Origin: Sphaerisporangium siamense
GTDB taxonomy: Bacteria; Actinomycetota; Actinomycetes; Streptosporangiales; Streptosporangiaceae
Reading direction: 5' to 3'
Assembly (NCBI RefSeq): GCF_014205275.1
Contig: NZ_JACHND010000001.1
Span: 1,116,001 to 1,180,000, forward strand
DNA: 64,000 nt
Within the stretch, counting starts at the first letter, position 1. Each line of letters begins with the position of its first letter. The translations under genes and the position numbers were made by a program. This document shows positions 33,736-42,602 of the stretch, piece by piece. The notes under the pieces are model-generated. The model was not told the DNA's origin, ran no database searches, and saw nothing but the letters and a program-made list of their open reading frames with translations.

Positions 33736-35373
33736 GTGGCCGGGCCTCTCCGCGCGGAGGCGGCAGCATTGCGCCCTTTCTCCTCACCCGACCCGTGCGG
33801 CGCCGGATGCCGTGCCCATGGACAGGGAGGCCCGCGCACCCTTCCCGCGATGGTCGAGGAGGCCGCCGCGCGCACGCCCGCGGCGATCGCGGTCGTCGGC
33901 GAGCGCGCGACCACCTACGCCGAGCAGACGACCACCTACGGCAGGTGCACGACCACCTACGGCGAGCTGGTGCGCGGGATGCGGGCGGTCGCCGCCCGGC
34001 TGGCCTCCCATGGAGTGAAGCCCGGCGACGTGGTCGCACTCGCCGCGGCGCGATCGGATCGCTCGCCCGCCCTCGCCCTCGGCATCATGCGCGCGGGCGC
34101 GGTCTACCTGCCCCTCGACCCCCTGTACCCGGCCCCGCTGCTCGCCCGCATGCGCGCCACGGCCCCGCTGCGCGCCGTCATCACCGACCCGGCCCCGGGA
34201 GTGCCCCCGCCGGAGGTGGCCGCGGACCTGGACGCCCACGACCTGCTTGCACCTGCCGACGTGGAACCGCCACCACTCCCCTTGCCGTGCGGACCGGCCT
34301 ACGTCATGTTCACCTCCGGGTCCACGGGCACGCCCAAGGGGGTGGTGCTTGGCCACGCGGGGCTCGCCGAGTACGCGCGGGCGCTGCCGGACGGCCTCGG
34401 GCTGGGCGGCGCGGACCGCTGTCTCGGCGTGTCGCCGCTCGGCTTCTCCTCCTCGATCCGGGAGCTGCTGCTGCCGCTGGCCCGGGGCGCGACGGTCGTC
34501 GTGCCGGGCGAGGAGGAGGCGCGCCTGCCCTGGGGCGTGACGGACCTGGTCCGCGCCACCGGGGTGACCCACTTGGACCTGACGCCGTCGTACTGGCGGG
34601 CCGTGACGGACGCGATGCCCACCGGCGAGCTGCGGACCGCCCTGGCGACGGTGCGCGGCGTGCTGTTCGCCAGCGAACCCCTCGACACCGATCTCGCCCA
34701 CCGGACGCGGGCGCTGCTGCCCGCCGCCCGGGTGTGGAACATGTACGGCTGCACCGAGACCACGGGAATCGTCGCCGCGTACGAGGTCGACGGGACCGAG
34801 CCGGCCGACACCCTGGTCCCGATCGGCGCGCCCCTGCGCCACGCGGCGGTGTACCTGCGCCCCCGCCCCGAGGATCCGCCGGGGACGGGCCAGATCGTCG
34901 TCACAGGCCGCGCCGTCGCACTCGGCCACCTCGACGGGTCCGGCCTCGCGGACGGGTCCGGGTCCGGCCGCGGGTGTGCCGCCCGCCGGTGGGCGACCGG
35001 CGACCTGGCCGTGACCGTGGAGGGCGCGACGGTCTGGACGGGCCGCGTCGATCGCATGCGCAAGGTGCGGGGGATGCGCGTGGCGCCCGAGACGGTGGAA
35101 CACCATCTGCTGGCCTGCCCCGGGGTGCGGCACGCCGCCGTGGTCGGCGTCACCGAACGCGGGGTGACGTGCGTCGTCGCCGGCACGCCCGGCAGCACTC
35201 CCCCGGAGGCGGCCGCACTCATGGCGCGGATGCGCGAACGGCTGCCGGCGCACATGGCGCCCGTCGCCGTCACCGTCGTCGCGGACTGGCCGCTGCTGCC
35301 CAACGGCAAGTCCGACCTTCGCCTGCTGACCTCCCGCCACGGGCCGCACGCCCCGGGAGCCGCCGCCACCTGA
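33736..35373 (+). CDS. Stand-alone NRPS adenylation domain lacking the alpha-amino Asp
   Basis: 545 aa from GTG 33736 (or 507 aa from ATG 33850, nearer the usual domain start; no ribosome-binding site at either). Acyl-AMP ligase motifs: MFTSGSTGTPKG (A3), YGCTETTG (A5), RWATGDLA (A7), GRVDRMRKVRGMRV (A8), LPNGKSDL with the catalytic Lys (A10). At the pocket, FSSSIREL replaces the usual FDxSxWEL: Asp235 is Ser, so the substrate may lack a normal alpha-amino group. The core A2 element TTYGEL is triplicated (33910-33971), and a GSG-rich insert occurs near residue 400. It probably loads the free carrier protein encoded next. Confidence 0.85.
   Translation: MAGPLRAEAAALRPFSSPDPCGAGCRAHGQGGPRTLPAMVEEAAARTPAAIAVVGERATTYAEQTTTYGRCTTTYGELVRGMRAVAARLASHGVKPGDVVALAAARSDRSPALALGIMRAGAVYLPLDPLYPAPLLARMRATAPLRAVITDPAPGVPPPEVAADLDAHDLLAPADVEPPPLPLPCGPAYVMFTSGSTGTPKGVVLGHAGLAEYARALPDGLGLGGADRCLGVSPLGFSSSIRELLLPLARGATVVVPGEEEARLPWGVTDLVRATGVTHLDLTPSYWRAVTDAMPTGELRTALATVRGVLFASEPLDTDLAHRTRALLPAARVWNMYGCTETTGIVAAYEVDGTEPADTLVPIGAPLRHAAVYLRPRPEDPPGTGQIVVTGRAVALGHLDGSGLADGSGSGRGCAARRWATGDLAVTVEGATVWTGRVDRMRKVRGMRVAPETVEHHLLACPGVRHAAVVGVTERGVTCVVAGTPGSTPPEAAALMARMRERLPAHMAPVAVTVVADWPLLPNGKSDLRLLTSRHGPHAPGAAAT
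33910..33971 (+). repeat. Triplicated TTYGE element in the adenylation domain
   Basis: Three imperfect 24/27-bp units each containing ACGACCACCTACGGC-like sequence encode TTYAE, TTYGR and TTYGE. Normal A domains have a single copy at this point, so the A2 strand or the loop before it is extended by about 17 residues. Confidence 0.8.
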
Positions 35374-35385
35374 CGAGGGAGTGAG

Positions 35386-35658
35386 ATGTCATCCATCGAC
35401 GACACCGGGCGCACGGCCCGCCACGTGGTACGCGACCTGTGGTCGCGTCTGCTGCCCGGCGGCCACGGCACCTTCACCGAGTGCGGCGGCGACTCCCTCA
35501 CCGCGCTACGCCTCATCGGCGCGGTCTACGGAACCTGCGGCGTGCGCATGACCCTGGCGGACCTCGGCACAGCGGCCGACGCCGACGACTTCGGCGAACG
35601 CGTCGCCCGCGCACTCACCCGGCCCCCGTCCCCCACCAGCGACGGCCCCGCACGATGA
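35386..35658 (+). CDS. Stand-alone peptidyl/acyl carrier protein
   Basis: 90 aa. Phosphopantetheine attachment Ser in CGGDSLTALRL. Helices I-III of a carrier domain are recognisable. GAGGGAG precedes ATG 35386, 12 bp after the A-domain stop. It overlaps the big synthetase gene (ATGA), so the A domain, carrier and synthetase form one operon. Confidence 0.88.
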   Translation: MSSIDDTGRTARHVVRDLWSRLLPGGHGTFTECGGDSLTALRLIGAVYGTCGVRMTLADLGTAADADDFGERVARALTRPPSPTSDGPAR

Positions 35659-38600
35659 CCCCCGACCGGAACCCTCACGCGATGCCCCCCGAACGGGACC
35701 CTCGCCCGCTGCCCCCCGGAACGGCCCCCCACGCGACACCCCTTGGAACAGACCCTCACGCGATGCCCCCCGGAACAGACCCCCGTCCGCTGACTCCGGA
35801 GGAGGCGGCCCTGTGGCGTCACCAGCGGCGGCACCCGCTCTCCTCGTCCTACAACATCTGCGTGGCGCTGGAGATCGAGGGGCCGGTCGACACGGCGGCG
35901 CTCGCCGCGTCCGCCGCCGCGCTCGTCCGGCGCCATCCGTCGTTGCGTACGGCCGCGGACGACGACGGCCTCCACTGGCGGGACGCCGACCCTCCCGTCT
36001 GGCGCGCCCCCCGGGTCACGGCGGCCGATCCCGCCTCCTGGGTCCGGGAGGAAGGCGCGGGAGCCGTGCGCGAGGAGGCGCGGCGGCCGTTCTTCCCCGG
36101 CCAGGCGCTGCTGCGGACGCTGTACTGGGACCTCGGGCCCGGGGGCGGGGTCCTCCAGCTCACCTTCCACCACTGCGTCTGCGACGGGCTCAGCGTGCGG
36201 CTGGCCGTCCGCCAGATCATCGGCGGCTACCGGGACCTGGTGGAGGGCAGGACGGCCCCGGACGCGGAGCCGCCGCCCCTGCCGTACCGGCCGCTCGTCA
36301 CCCCCGAGGAGGCCCGACGGTTCTGGACGCCGCGCCTGGCCCTGGCCCGGGATGTGCCGGCGCTCGGCCCCGCCGACCCCCGGGCCACGGCGGACACCGG
36401 CGTGCTGCTGCGGCGGTTCTGCGACGTGGACGTGCGGGACGTGGCGGCGCCGCGCGCGGCGGCCCTGGGCGTCAGCATGTTCGCCGTGACGCTGGGAGGG
36501 CTGGCGGCGGCGCTGGCGCGGTGGAACGGCGAACCGCGGGTGGCGGTCGGGACCCCGTTCAGCCACCGTCCCCCGGCCGAGGACGGCGACGTCGGCTATC
36601 GGGTCAGAACTCTGCCCACGCGGATCGAGGTGGCGAAGGGGGACACGCTCGGCTCGCTGGCGGCCCGCGTGGGAGCCGAACTGCGGGACGCGGCCACGCA
36701 CGCCGACTGGGAGACCGGCGCCGACCTCGGCGCCGCGATGGCCGGCGACTCGGTCGTCGCCGTCAACCTGCTCCAGCCCGCCGGCATGGTCACCCACCAC
36801 CGGCCGTCCCCGGCCGAGGTCGCCGGCCTGCGCTGGCGGCCGTACCTGCTGCACAACGGCACCGCCAAGTTCCTCATGAACGTCTACGTCGCCGCGTGCG
36901 ACGGCAAACTGGCACTGACCTTCGAGTGCCGCGCCGGCGGCGAAAGCCGCGAAGAACTGGAATGGCTGGCCGACCTCGCCACCACCACGATCGGCGATGC
37001 GTTCACCCTCCCCACAGACCGACCCATCACCACGATCGGCGCCCCAGCCACCCTCCGCGTGGACCAGCCCGCCGCACCGGCTCCCCTCCCTGCGGACCGG
37101 ATGGTCGCCACGGCCAGGGGGACGACGGTGTCCGCCGTGCGTCCGGACGGGTGGACGCCGCGTGACCTGCTCGCGTGGGCGGCCGGGCGTCCCGATGCCG
37201 TCGCCGTCGTGGAGGACCACCCCGGCGGCGCGAGCGCGGCGACCTACGCCCAGATGGCGGAGGCGGTCGAGGAGGCCGCGGGGCGGCTGACGGCAGCCGG
37301 GATCGGCCCGGGCCAGGCCATCGCCGTGCGGCTGCCGCGCGGCGCGCCGCTGATCGCCGTGGCGCACGGCGTGCTGATCGCGGGCGGCGTCCTGCTGATG
37401 CTCGACCCTGACCTGCCGGCGGCGCGGTCCGAGCACATGCTGGCCGACAGTCGGGCGCGCCTGCTCGTCGAGGAGGACCCGGGCGGCGGGACCTTCACGT
37501 CACTGGGACGGCCCCTGCGCGTGACCGCGCTCGGCCCCGGGCCACGGACCATTCCCCTGGAGGACGGCGCCGCCGAGGCGGCCTACGTCATGTACACCTC
37601 CGGCTCGACGGGCCGTCCCAAAGGCGTCGCCGTCGGCCGGGAGGCGCTGGCGAACCGGCTGGCGTGGATGCAGCGCGCGTTCCCCGTCGGCCCCGGGGAC
37701 GTGGTGCTGGCCAAGACGTCGCTCAGCTTCGACGTGTGCCTGTGGGAGCTGCTGTGGCCCACCGCCCACGGCGCGACCATCGTCACGGCCCGGCATGGAC
37801 GGCACGGAGACGCGGGTTATCTGTCGGACACCATCGCCCGCTACGGGGTGACGGCCGTCCATTTCGTGCCCTCCATGCTGGCCGCCTTCCTCGACGCCGC
37901 CGCCGCGCCGATGCCGAGCATGCGCGAGGTGTTCACCAGCGGTGAACCGTTGCCGAGGCCCCTGGCGCACCTGGCGTGGACACGCCTCGGCGCGCGGGTG
38001 CACAACCTGTACGGGCCGACCGAGGCGTGCGTCGACGTCACCGCGTGGACGTTCGACCCCGGGGACGGGCGGACGTTCGTGCCCATCGGCCGCCCGATCG
38101 ACGGCATGCGGGTGCGCGTCCGCGGTCCGGACGGCCGCGAGGTGCCGATCGGCGCCGTCGGAGAGATCGTCGTCGAGGGGGTGGGCGTGGCCCTCGGCTA
38201 CCTCGGCGGGCCGGCCGGGGAACGCGCCCGGTTCGCCGTCGAGCCGGGCACGGGGCGTCGTTCGTACCGCACCGGCGACCTCGGCCGGTGGCGCGCCGGC
38301 CAGGTGCTGCGGTTCCTCGGCCGCCTCGACGACCAGGTGAAGATCAACGGCCAGCGCGTGGAACTGGAGGAGATCGACGCGGTCCTCACCGAGCATCCGG
38401 CCGTCTCGGCGGCGGGCGTGCTGTACCGGGCGCAGGTCTCCGGGCCGCGCCGCCTGCACGCGTACCTGGTGCTCCGCGGCGAGGTCTCGGCGGGCGAGCT
38501 GCGCGCCCACGCCGCCGGCCGCCTGCCGCGCCCGATGGTCCCGACCCTGTTCACGGCGGTGGACCGCCTGCCGTACCAGGCGAGCGGAAAACTCGCCCGC

Positions 38601-41600
38601 GCCAAGCTGGACGACCTGACCGGCCGGGACCTTCCCTGGCCGACGAAGCCGGACGGCCTTGCCGGGCGGAACCTCCCCCGGCCCGTTGAGCCGGACGGCG
38701 TGGCCGAGCGGGACGGCGTGGCCGGGCGGGACGGCGTGGCCGGGCGGGAGCTCGCCTGGTCTGCCGACCGCGGGGCTCGGGACGGCGCGGCGGTGTACGC
38801 CCTGGTGCACGCCCGGGTGGGCGAGCTGCTGGGGCTGGCGGAGGTCCCCTTGGACACCGATCTGTTCCACCTCGGCGTCGACTCCATCAACGCGGTACGG
38901 CTGGTGGGGACGCTGCGCGAGGCAGGCGTCGCGGCCGAGGTGGCCGACCTGTTCGAAGCACGGACGCTACGGGCGCTCGCGGCCCGGCTCGACGCGCGCG
39001 GCGACGCCCACGAGACCGCGCCGCCTGAGGCCTGGCGGCAGGAGCGCTGGCGCGGTCATCGCGTGCTGCGGCGGTTCCCGTTGGCTCGGCTGCAGATGGG
39101 GCTGGTCTACCACCAGGATGTGAGCGGCGACTATCTGACGTACGTCACCGGTTACGAGCTCGACGGTGAGGTGGACTCAGAGCTGCTGCGCGGGGCGATC
39201 GCCGAGGCGGCGGGGCGGCATGAGGCCGTGCGCACCGGGTTCGACCTCTCCGCCGAGGGCGGTCCCGAGCAGGTCGTCGTGGACGAGGTCACCACGCGCC
39301 TGGTCGAGCACGATCTCACCGCCGCGGGGGACGAGGCGTTCGGCCGCTGGCTGGAACGCGTGCGCCGGGAGCCGTTCCCGTGGGACTCCCCGCCGTTGTT
39401 CGGCTTCCACCTGCACCGGCTGGCGCGCGACCGGGCCGTCCTGTCCATCGTGGAGCCGTTCCTGGACGGCTGGAGCGTCGCGGTGCTGGGACGCGACATC
39501 CTGGACTCCTACGAACGCGCCCGGTCGGCACGCGCGGGTACCCCTCCCCCGCGCACCGCGCGCGAGCCGGTCGCGGCGATCCCGTCCTACGAGACGTTCG
39601 TCGGCCTGGAGCGCGCGGCGGCCGAGGACGAATCGGCGCTGGCCCACTGGCGCGGGGTCGTCACGCGTCCCGGCGTCGCCTGGCGGCCGGCGCTGGCGCC
39701 CGACGACCCCGAGACGCCCCGCGCCTGGCACCGCGATGACCACGTGTTCGCCGAGGACGAGCTGCGCGCGCTGCGCGCGGCGGCCTCCGCCTTGCGGGTG
39801 TCCCTGCGCACGCTGATGTGGGCCGTCCACATGCGCACCGTCGCGCTGTTCACCGGGCGCCCGCTCACCGGGTCCACACTGGTGGTCAACGGGCGTCCGG
39901 AGGTTCCCGGCGGCGAGGCGATGTGCGGGCTGTTCCTGAACTTCATGCCGGTGGTCGCCGAGGTGGGCCGGGACACCACGTGGCGCGATCTGGCCGGCCA
40001 GATGGTGCGGGCGGAACAGCTCTCCTGGCGTCACCGGCGCACCCCGTACGCGACGGTGAAGGCCCTGGCGCCCGGATTCGAGCCCTCGACGGTCTTCAAC
40101 TACACCGAGTTCCACCTCTACCGCGAGCTGATGGGGGACCCGGGCCGGGCGCTCCGCGTCCGGAGCGTCAGCGGGCTGGACCAGACCTACATGGACCTCA
40201 CGGTGCAGTGCTCCCTGGACGCCACCGGCCGCCGGCTCCGGGTGTCGGTGGAGCACCGCGCCCCGGCCGTCACCGCGGCGGACGCGCGCCGCTTCCTGTC
40301 CTGCCTGGTGCACGCCGCCCGCGCGGCGGCGCGCGACGTGGACTCCCCGGTGGACGCCGACCGGCTGCCCCCCGAGGAGCTGGCGCGCGTCACCGCGGCG
40401 GGCCGCGGACCGGACCGCGCCTGGCCCGTCGAGCTGACGCTGCCGCGCGCCGTGGACGGGCACGCCGAGGCGCGCCCGCGCGCCGTGGCCGTGGAGGACG
40501 CCGCCGAGTCCTACACCTACGCGGAACTGGCGGCGCTGAGCCGGCAGTACGCCGCCGGCATCCTGCGGCACGCGACCGGGCCGCACCCCGTCGTCGGGGT
40601 GACGGCGCCCCGCTCCGCGCGCTTCTGGGCCTGCGTGCTCGCCGTCTGGCGGGCGGGGGGCACCTACCTGCCGCTGCCGGACGGGACGCCGCCCGCGCGC
40701 CTGGCGGCCATGGCCGCGCGCGCCGGAGCCGAGGTGGTCTTCACCGACCCCCGCCACGCCACCGTCCTGCCCGAGTTGCCGGCGTCCGTGCGGCTGCTCG
40801 CCCTGGAAGGGCTGGAAGGGCCCGCGGCCGTGCCCGCGCGACCGCAGGCGGCGTGCGCGTACATCCTGTTCACCTCGGGGTCCACCGGCAGCCCGAAGGG
40901 CGTGCGGATTGGGCCTGCCGCGATGGCCAACCACTGGTGGAGCAAGGTGGACCTGCTCGGCCTCGACGAGGGCTGCGTCGTGGCCCAGTCGGCTCCGGCG
41001 TCGTTCGACGTCTCCCTGTGGCAGTTCGCGGTGCCGTGGCTGCGCGGCGGGCGGGCCGTCGTACTGGAGGACGACCTGCTGCTGGACCCGGCGCGGCTGT
41101 TCGCCCGGCTGGAGGAGCGGGGAGTGCGCCTGTACGAGACGACGCCGAGCCATCTGGCGGCGCTGCTGGACGCGGCCGGGCACCGGGCGACGCCCTGGCC
41201 GCGGCCGGGGGGCGCGCTGGACCACCTCATGGTGACCGGTGAGGCGGCCGGTGCCGAGGTGTGCCGCCGCTGGCTCGCCGCGGGCGGCCCGCCGATCGTG
41301 AACGCCTACGGCCCGACCGAGTGCGCCGACGACATCACGCACATGGTGATCGACGATCCGGGCATCACCGGCGCCGTGCCGATCGGCCGTCCGATCCCGA
41401 ACGTCGTCTGCGAGGTCACCGACGAGGCGGGGCGTGTGCTGCCGCTCGGCGTCGAGGGAGAGCTGCGCGTGCGGGGCGCCTGCCTGGGGCTCGGCTATCT
41501 GGAGCCGGAGGACGAGGCCGGGCGGTTCCTGCGCGCGGAGGACGGCGAGGTGGTGGCGTACCGCACCGGCGACCGGGCGCGGTTCGGGGAGGACGGCGCG

Positions 41601-42209
41601 CTTCTCTGGCTGGGGCGGGACGACGGGCAGGTCAAGGTGCGGGGGCGCCGGATCGAGCTGGGCGATGTGGAGGCGCATCTGCGCGGCCATCCCGCCGTCC
41701 GTGACGCGGCGGCCGTCGTGCCGGACGGCGGTGGCCGCCTGCGGGCCGTCGTCGTGGCGGGGCCGCCGGGCGTGGACCGCGCCGCGCTGCTGAGGCACCT
41801 GTCCGCGCGCGTTCCGTCGTGGATGTTCCCCGACGAGTTCGTCTTCGCCGACGCGCTGCCGCTCACGTCCCACGGCAAGCTGGACCGCGGCGCGCTGGCG
41901 GGACCCGGTTACACGGCGGACGCGGGCCGGGCGTCCGGTGCGCCGGCCCGGCCGAGGGCGGAGCTCGGGGAGCTCGCGGGCCTCGACGCGATCGTGGCGG
42001 CGGAGTGGGAGGCGATCACCGGGCGTGTCCCCGGGCCGGACAGCCACTTCTACGCCGACGGCGCGGGCTCTTTGGACAGCGTCCGCCTCATCGCCCGGCT
42101 CGGCGCGCGCCTCGGCCGCGCGCCGAGCGTCGCCGACCTGCTGGACGCGCCCGTCTACGCCGACTTCGTCGCGCGGCTACGCGGCCGGAATCAGCACCCA
42201 TTGAGTTAG
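35655..42209 (+). CDS. Two-module non-ribosomal peptide synthetase, C-A-T-C-A-T
   Basis: 2184 aa. C1 (about 45-465) has intact HHCVCDG near 171. A1 (about 495-1000) reads D-V-W-H-F-S-L-V-D-K by eye, the serine code of EntF. T1 Ser1077 lies in LGVDSI. C2 (about 1140-1560) has VEPFLDG at 1266-1272 in place of HHxxxDG, so the catalytic His is absent. A2 (about 1590-2095) reads D-V-W-E-M-T-A-D-D-K, an acidic pocket suited to a diamino acid. T2 Ser2139 lies in GAGSLDS. There is no thioesterase, reductase or terminal C domain, so release must occur in trans or by attack. Starts with five 9-residue repeats (DPHAMPPGT type). Likely product: starter acyl-Ser-Dap. Codes are read manually and need a proper alignment. 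Confidence 0.9.
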   Translation: MTPDRNPHAMPPERDPRPLPPGTAPHATPLGTDPHAMPPGTDPRPLTPEEAALWRHQRRHPLSSSYNICVALEIEGPVDTAALAASAAALVRRHPSLRTAADDDGLHWRDADPPVWRAPRVTAADPASWVREEGAGAVREEARRPFFPGQALLRTLYWDLGPGGGVLQLTFHHCVCDGLSVRLAVRQIIGGYRDLVEGRTAPDAEPPPLPYRPLVTPEEARRFWTPRLALARDVPALGPADPRATADTGVLLRRFCDVDVRDVAAPRAAALGVSMFAVTLGGLAAALARWNGEPRVAVGTPFSHRPPAEDGDVGYRVRTLPTRIEVAKGDTLGSLAARVGAELRDAATHADWETGADLGAAMAGDSVVAVNLLQPAGMVTHHRPSPAEVAGLRWRPYLLHNGTAKFLMNVYVAACDGKLALTFECRAGGESREELEWLADLATTTIGDAFTLPTDRPITTIGAPATLRVDQPAAPAPLPADRMVATARGTTVSAVRPDGWTPRDLLAWAAGRPDAVAVVEDHPGGASAATYAQMAEAVEEAAGRLTAAGIGPGQAIAVRLPRGAPLIAVAHGVLIAGGVLLMLDPDLPAARSEHMLADSRARLLVEEDPGGGTFTSLGRPLRVTALGPGPRTIPLEDGAAEAAYVMYTSGSTGRPKGVAVGREALANRLAWMQRAFPVGPGDVVLAKTSLSFDVCLWELLWPTAHGATIVTARHGRHGDAGYLSDTIARYGVTAVHFVPSMLAAFLDAAAAPMPSMREVFTSGEPLPRPLAHLAWTRLGARVHNLYGPTEACVDVTAWTFDPGDGRTFVPIGRPIDGMRVRVRGPDGREVPIGAVGEIVVEGVGVALGYLGGPAGERARFAVEPGTGRRSYRTGDLGRWRAGQVLRFLGRLDDQVKINGQRVELEEIDAVLTEHPAVSAAGVLYRAQVSGPRRLHAYLVLRGEVSAGELRAHAAGRLPRPMVPTLFTAVDRLPYQASGKLARAKLDDLTGRDLPWPTKPDGLAGRNLPRPVEPDGVAERDGVAGRDGVAGRELAWSADRGARDGAAVYALVHARVGELLGLAEVPLDTDLFHLGVDSINAVRLVGTLREAGVAAEVADLFEARTLRALAARLDARGDAHETAPPEAWRQERWRGHRVLRRFPLARLQMGLVYHQDVSGDYLTYVTGYELDGEVDSELLRGAIAEAAGRHEAVRTGFDLSAEGGPEQVVVDEVTTRLVEHDLTAAGDEAFGRWLERVRREPFPWDSPPLFGFHLHRLARDRAVLSIVEPFLDGWSVAVLGRDILDSYERARSARAGTPPPRTAREPVAAIPSYETFVGLERAAAEDESALAHWRGVVTRPGVAWRPALAPDDPETPRAWHRDDHVFAEDELRALRAAASALRVSLRTLMWAVHMRTVALFTGRPLTGSTLVVNGRPEVPGGEAMCGLFLNFMPVVAEVGRDTTWRDLAGQMVRAEQLSWRHRRTPYATVKALAPGFEPSTVFNYTEFHLYRELMGDPGRALRVRSVSGLDQTYMDLTVQCSLDATGRRLRVSVEHRAPAVTAADARRFLSCLVHAARAAARDVDSPVDADRLPPEELARVTAAGRGPDRAWPVELTLPRAVDGHAEARPRAVAVEDAAESYTYAELAALSRQYAAGILRHATGPHPVVGVTAPRSARFWACVLAVWRAGGTYLPLPDGTPPARLAAMAARAGAEVVFTDPRHATVLPELPASVRLLALEGLEGPAAVPARPQAACAYILFTSGSTGSPKGVRIGPAAMANHWWSKVDLLGLDEGCVVAQSAPASFDVSLWQFAVPWLRGGRAVVLEDDLLLDPARLFARLEERGVRLYETTPSHLAALLDAAGHRATPWPRPGGALDHLMVTGEAAGAEVCRRWLAAGGPPIVNAYGPTECADDITHMVIDDPGITGAVPIGRPIPNVVCEVTDEAGRVLPLGVEGELRVRGACLGLGYLEPEDEAGRFLRAEDGEVVAYRTGDRARFGEDGALLWLGRDDGQVKVRGRRIELGDVEAHLRGHPAVRDAAAVVPDGGGRLRAVVVAGPPGVDRAALLRHLSARVPSWMFPDEFVFADALPLTSHGKLDRGALAGPGYTADAGRASGAPARPRAELGELAGLDAIVAAEWEAITGRVPGPDSHFYADGAGSLDSVRLIARLGARLGRAPSVADLLDAPVYADFVARLRGRNQHPLS
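35667..35802 (+). repeat. 27-bp tandem repeat at the NRPS N-terminus
   Basis: About five units of 27-30 bp, encoding nonapeptides like DPHAMPPGT and DPRPLPPGT, precede the first condensation domain. Units 1 and 4 are nearly identical at the DNA level. It behaves as a flexible Pro-rich leader that may dock or space the carrier protein. Confidence 0.85.
38629..38790 (+). repeat. Repetitive A1-T1 linker in the NRPS
   Basis: The linker between A1 and T1 is enlarged by degenerate repeats: a longer unit with the pattern PxGLAGRxLPxP, then short GVAGRD units. Typical linkers here are far shorter. Confidence 0.75.
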
Positions 42210-42371
42210 CCGACCCCGCTATGTACATTATAAGTAATCTAGTCGTGACGCTGTGTCGATCTAGTCCCCGCGACCGGCGCCACCACGGGATCCCGCTGTT
42301 TCGGGGGAGTCACTCCGCGTGACACACGGTCCTATCAATCGGTGCATACTGTGACCTCGAAGGAGACGTCC
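42201..42371 (+). promoter_or_regulatory. Promoter region of cbtB overlapping the NRPS end
   Basis: TTGAGT (42201-42206), inside the last NRPS codons, is followed after 17 bases by TACATT; an alternative -10, TATAAG, is at 42229-42234. The AT-rich ATTATAAGTAAT (42227-42238) is nearly palindromic and could be a metal-regulator site. No cobalamin-riboswitch core was found in the ~130-nt leader. AAGGAG precedes GTG 42372. Confidence 0.45.
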
Positions 42372-42584
42372 GTGGCACAGACAACCGTCCCCGCGTCCCG
42401 GCCATTACCCCTGACCATTCCCATCCAGACGATCATCCCGTGGGCGGTCCTGGCCGCCGTCCTGTCGCTCCTCTTCCTCTACTTCGTCGGCGTCGAACAG
42501 GGGGCGTTCTCGCTCTTCGGCGGCCAGTCCGTCCACGAGTTCGTCCACGACGGGCGGCACCTTCTCGGATTCCCCTGCCACTGA
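42372..42584 (+). CDS. cbtB: Cobalt transporter subunit CbtB
   Basis: 70 aa from GTG 42372, with AAGGAG seven bases upstream. One transmembrane helix (about residues 20-42) and the diagnostic C-terminal His-rich end VHEFVHDGRHLLGFPCH. CbtB is the small metal-binding partner of the membrane protein CbtA in cobalt uptake. cbtA follows after 18 bp. Confidence 0.88.
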   Translation: MAQTTVPASRPLPLTIPIQTIIPWAVLAAVLSLLFLYFVGVEQGAFSLFGGQSVHEFVHDGRHLLGFPCH

Positions 42585-42602
42585 CCGGCACGGGGAGACA
42601 CC

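Noticed and set aside
42210..42371. Cobalamin riboswitch before cbtB
   Set aside because: The leader is only about 130 nt before the start and I could not find the conserved B12-box core or its flanking helices.
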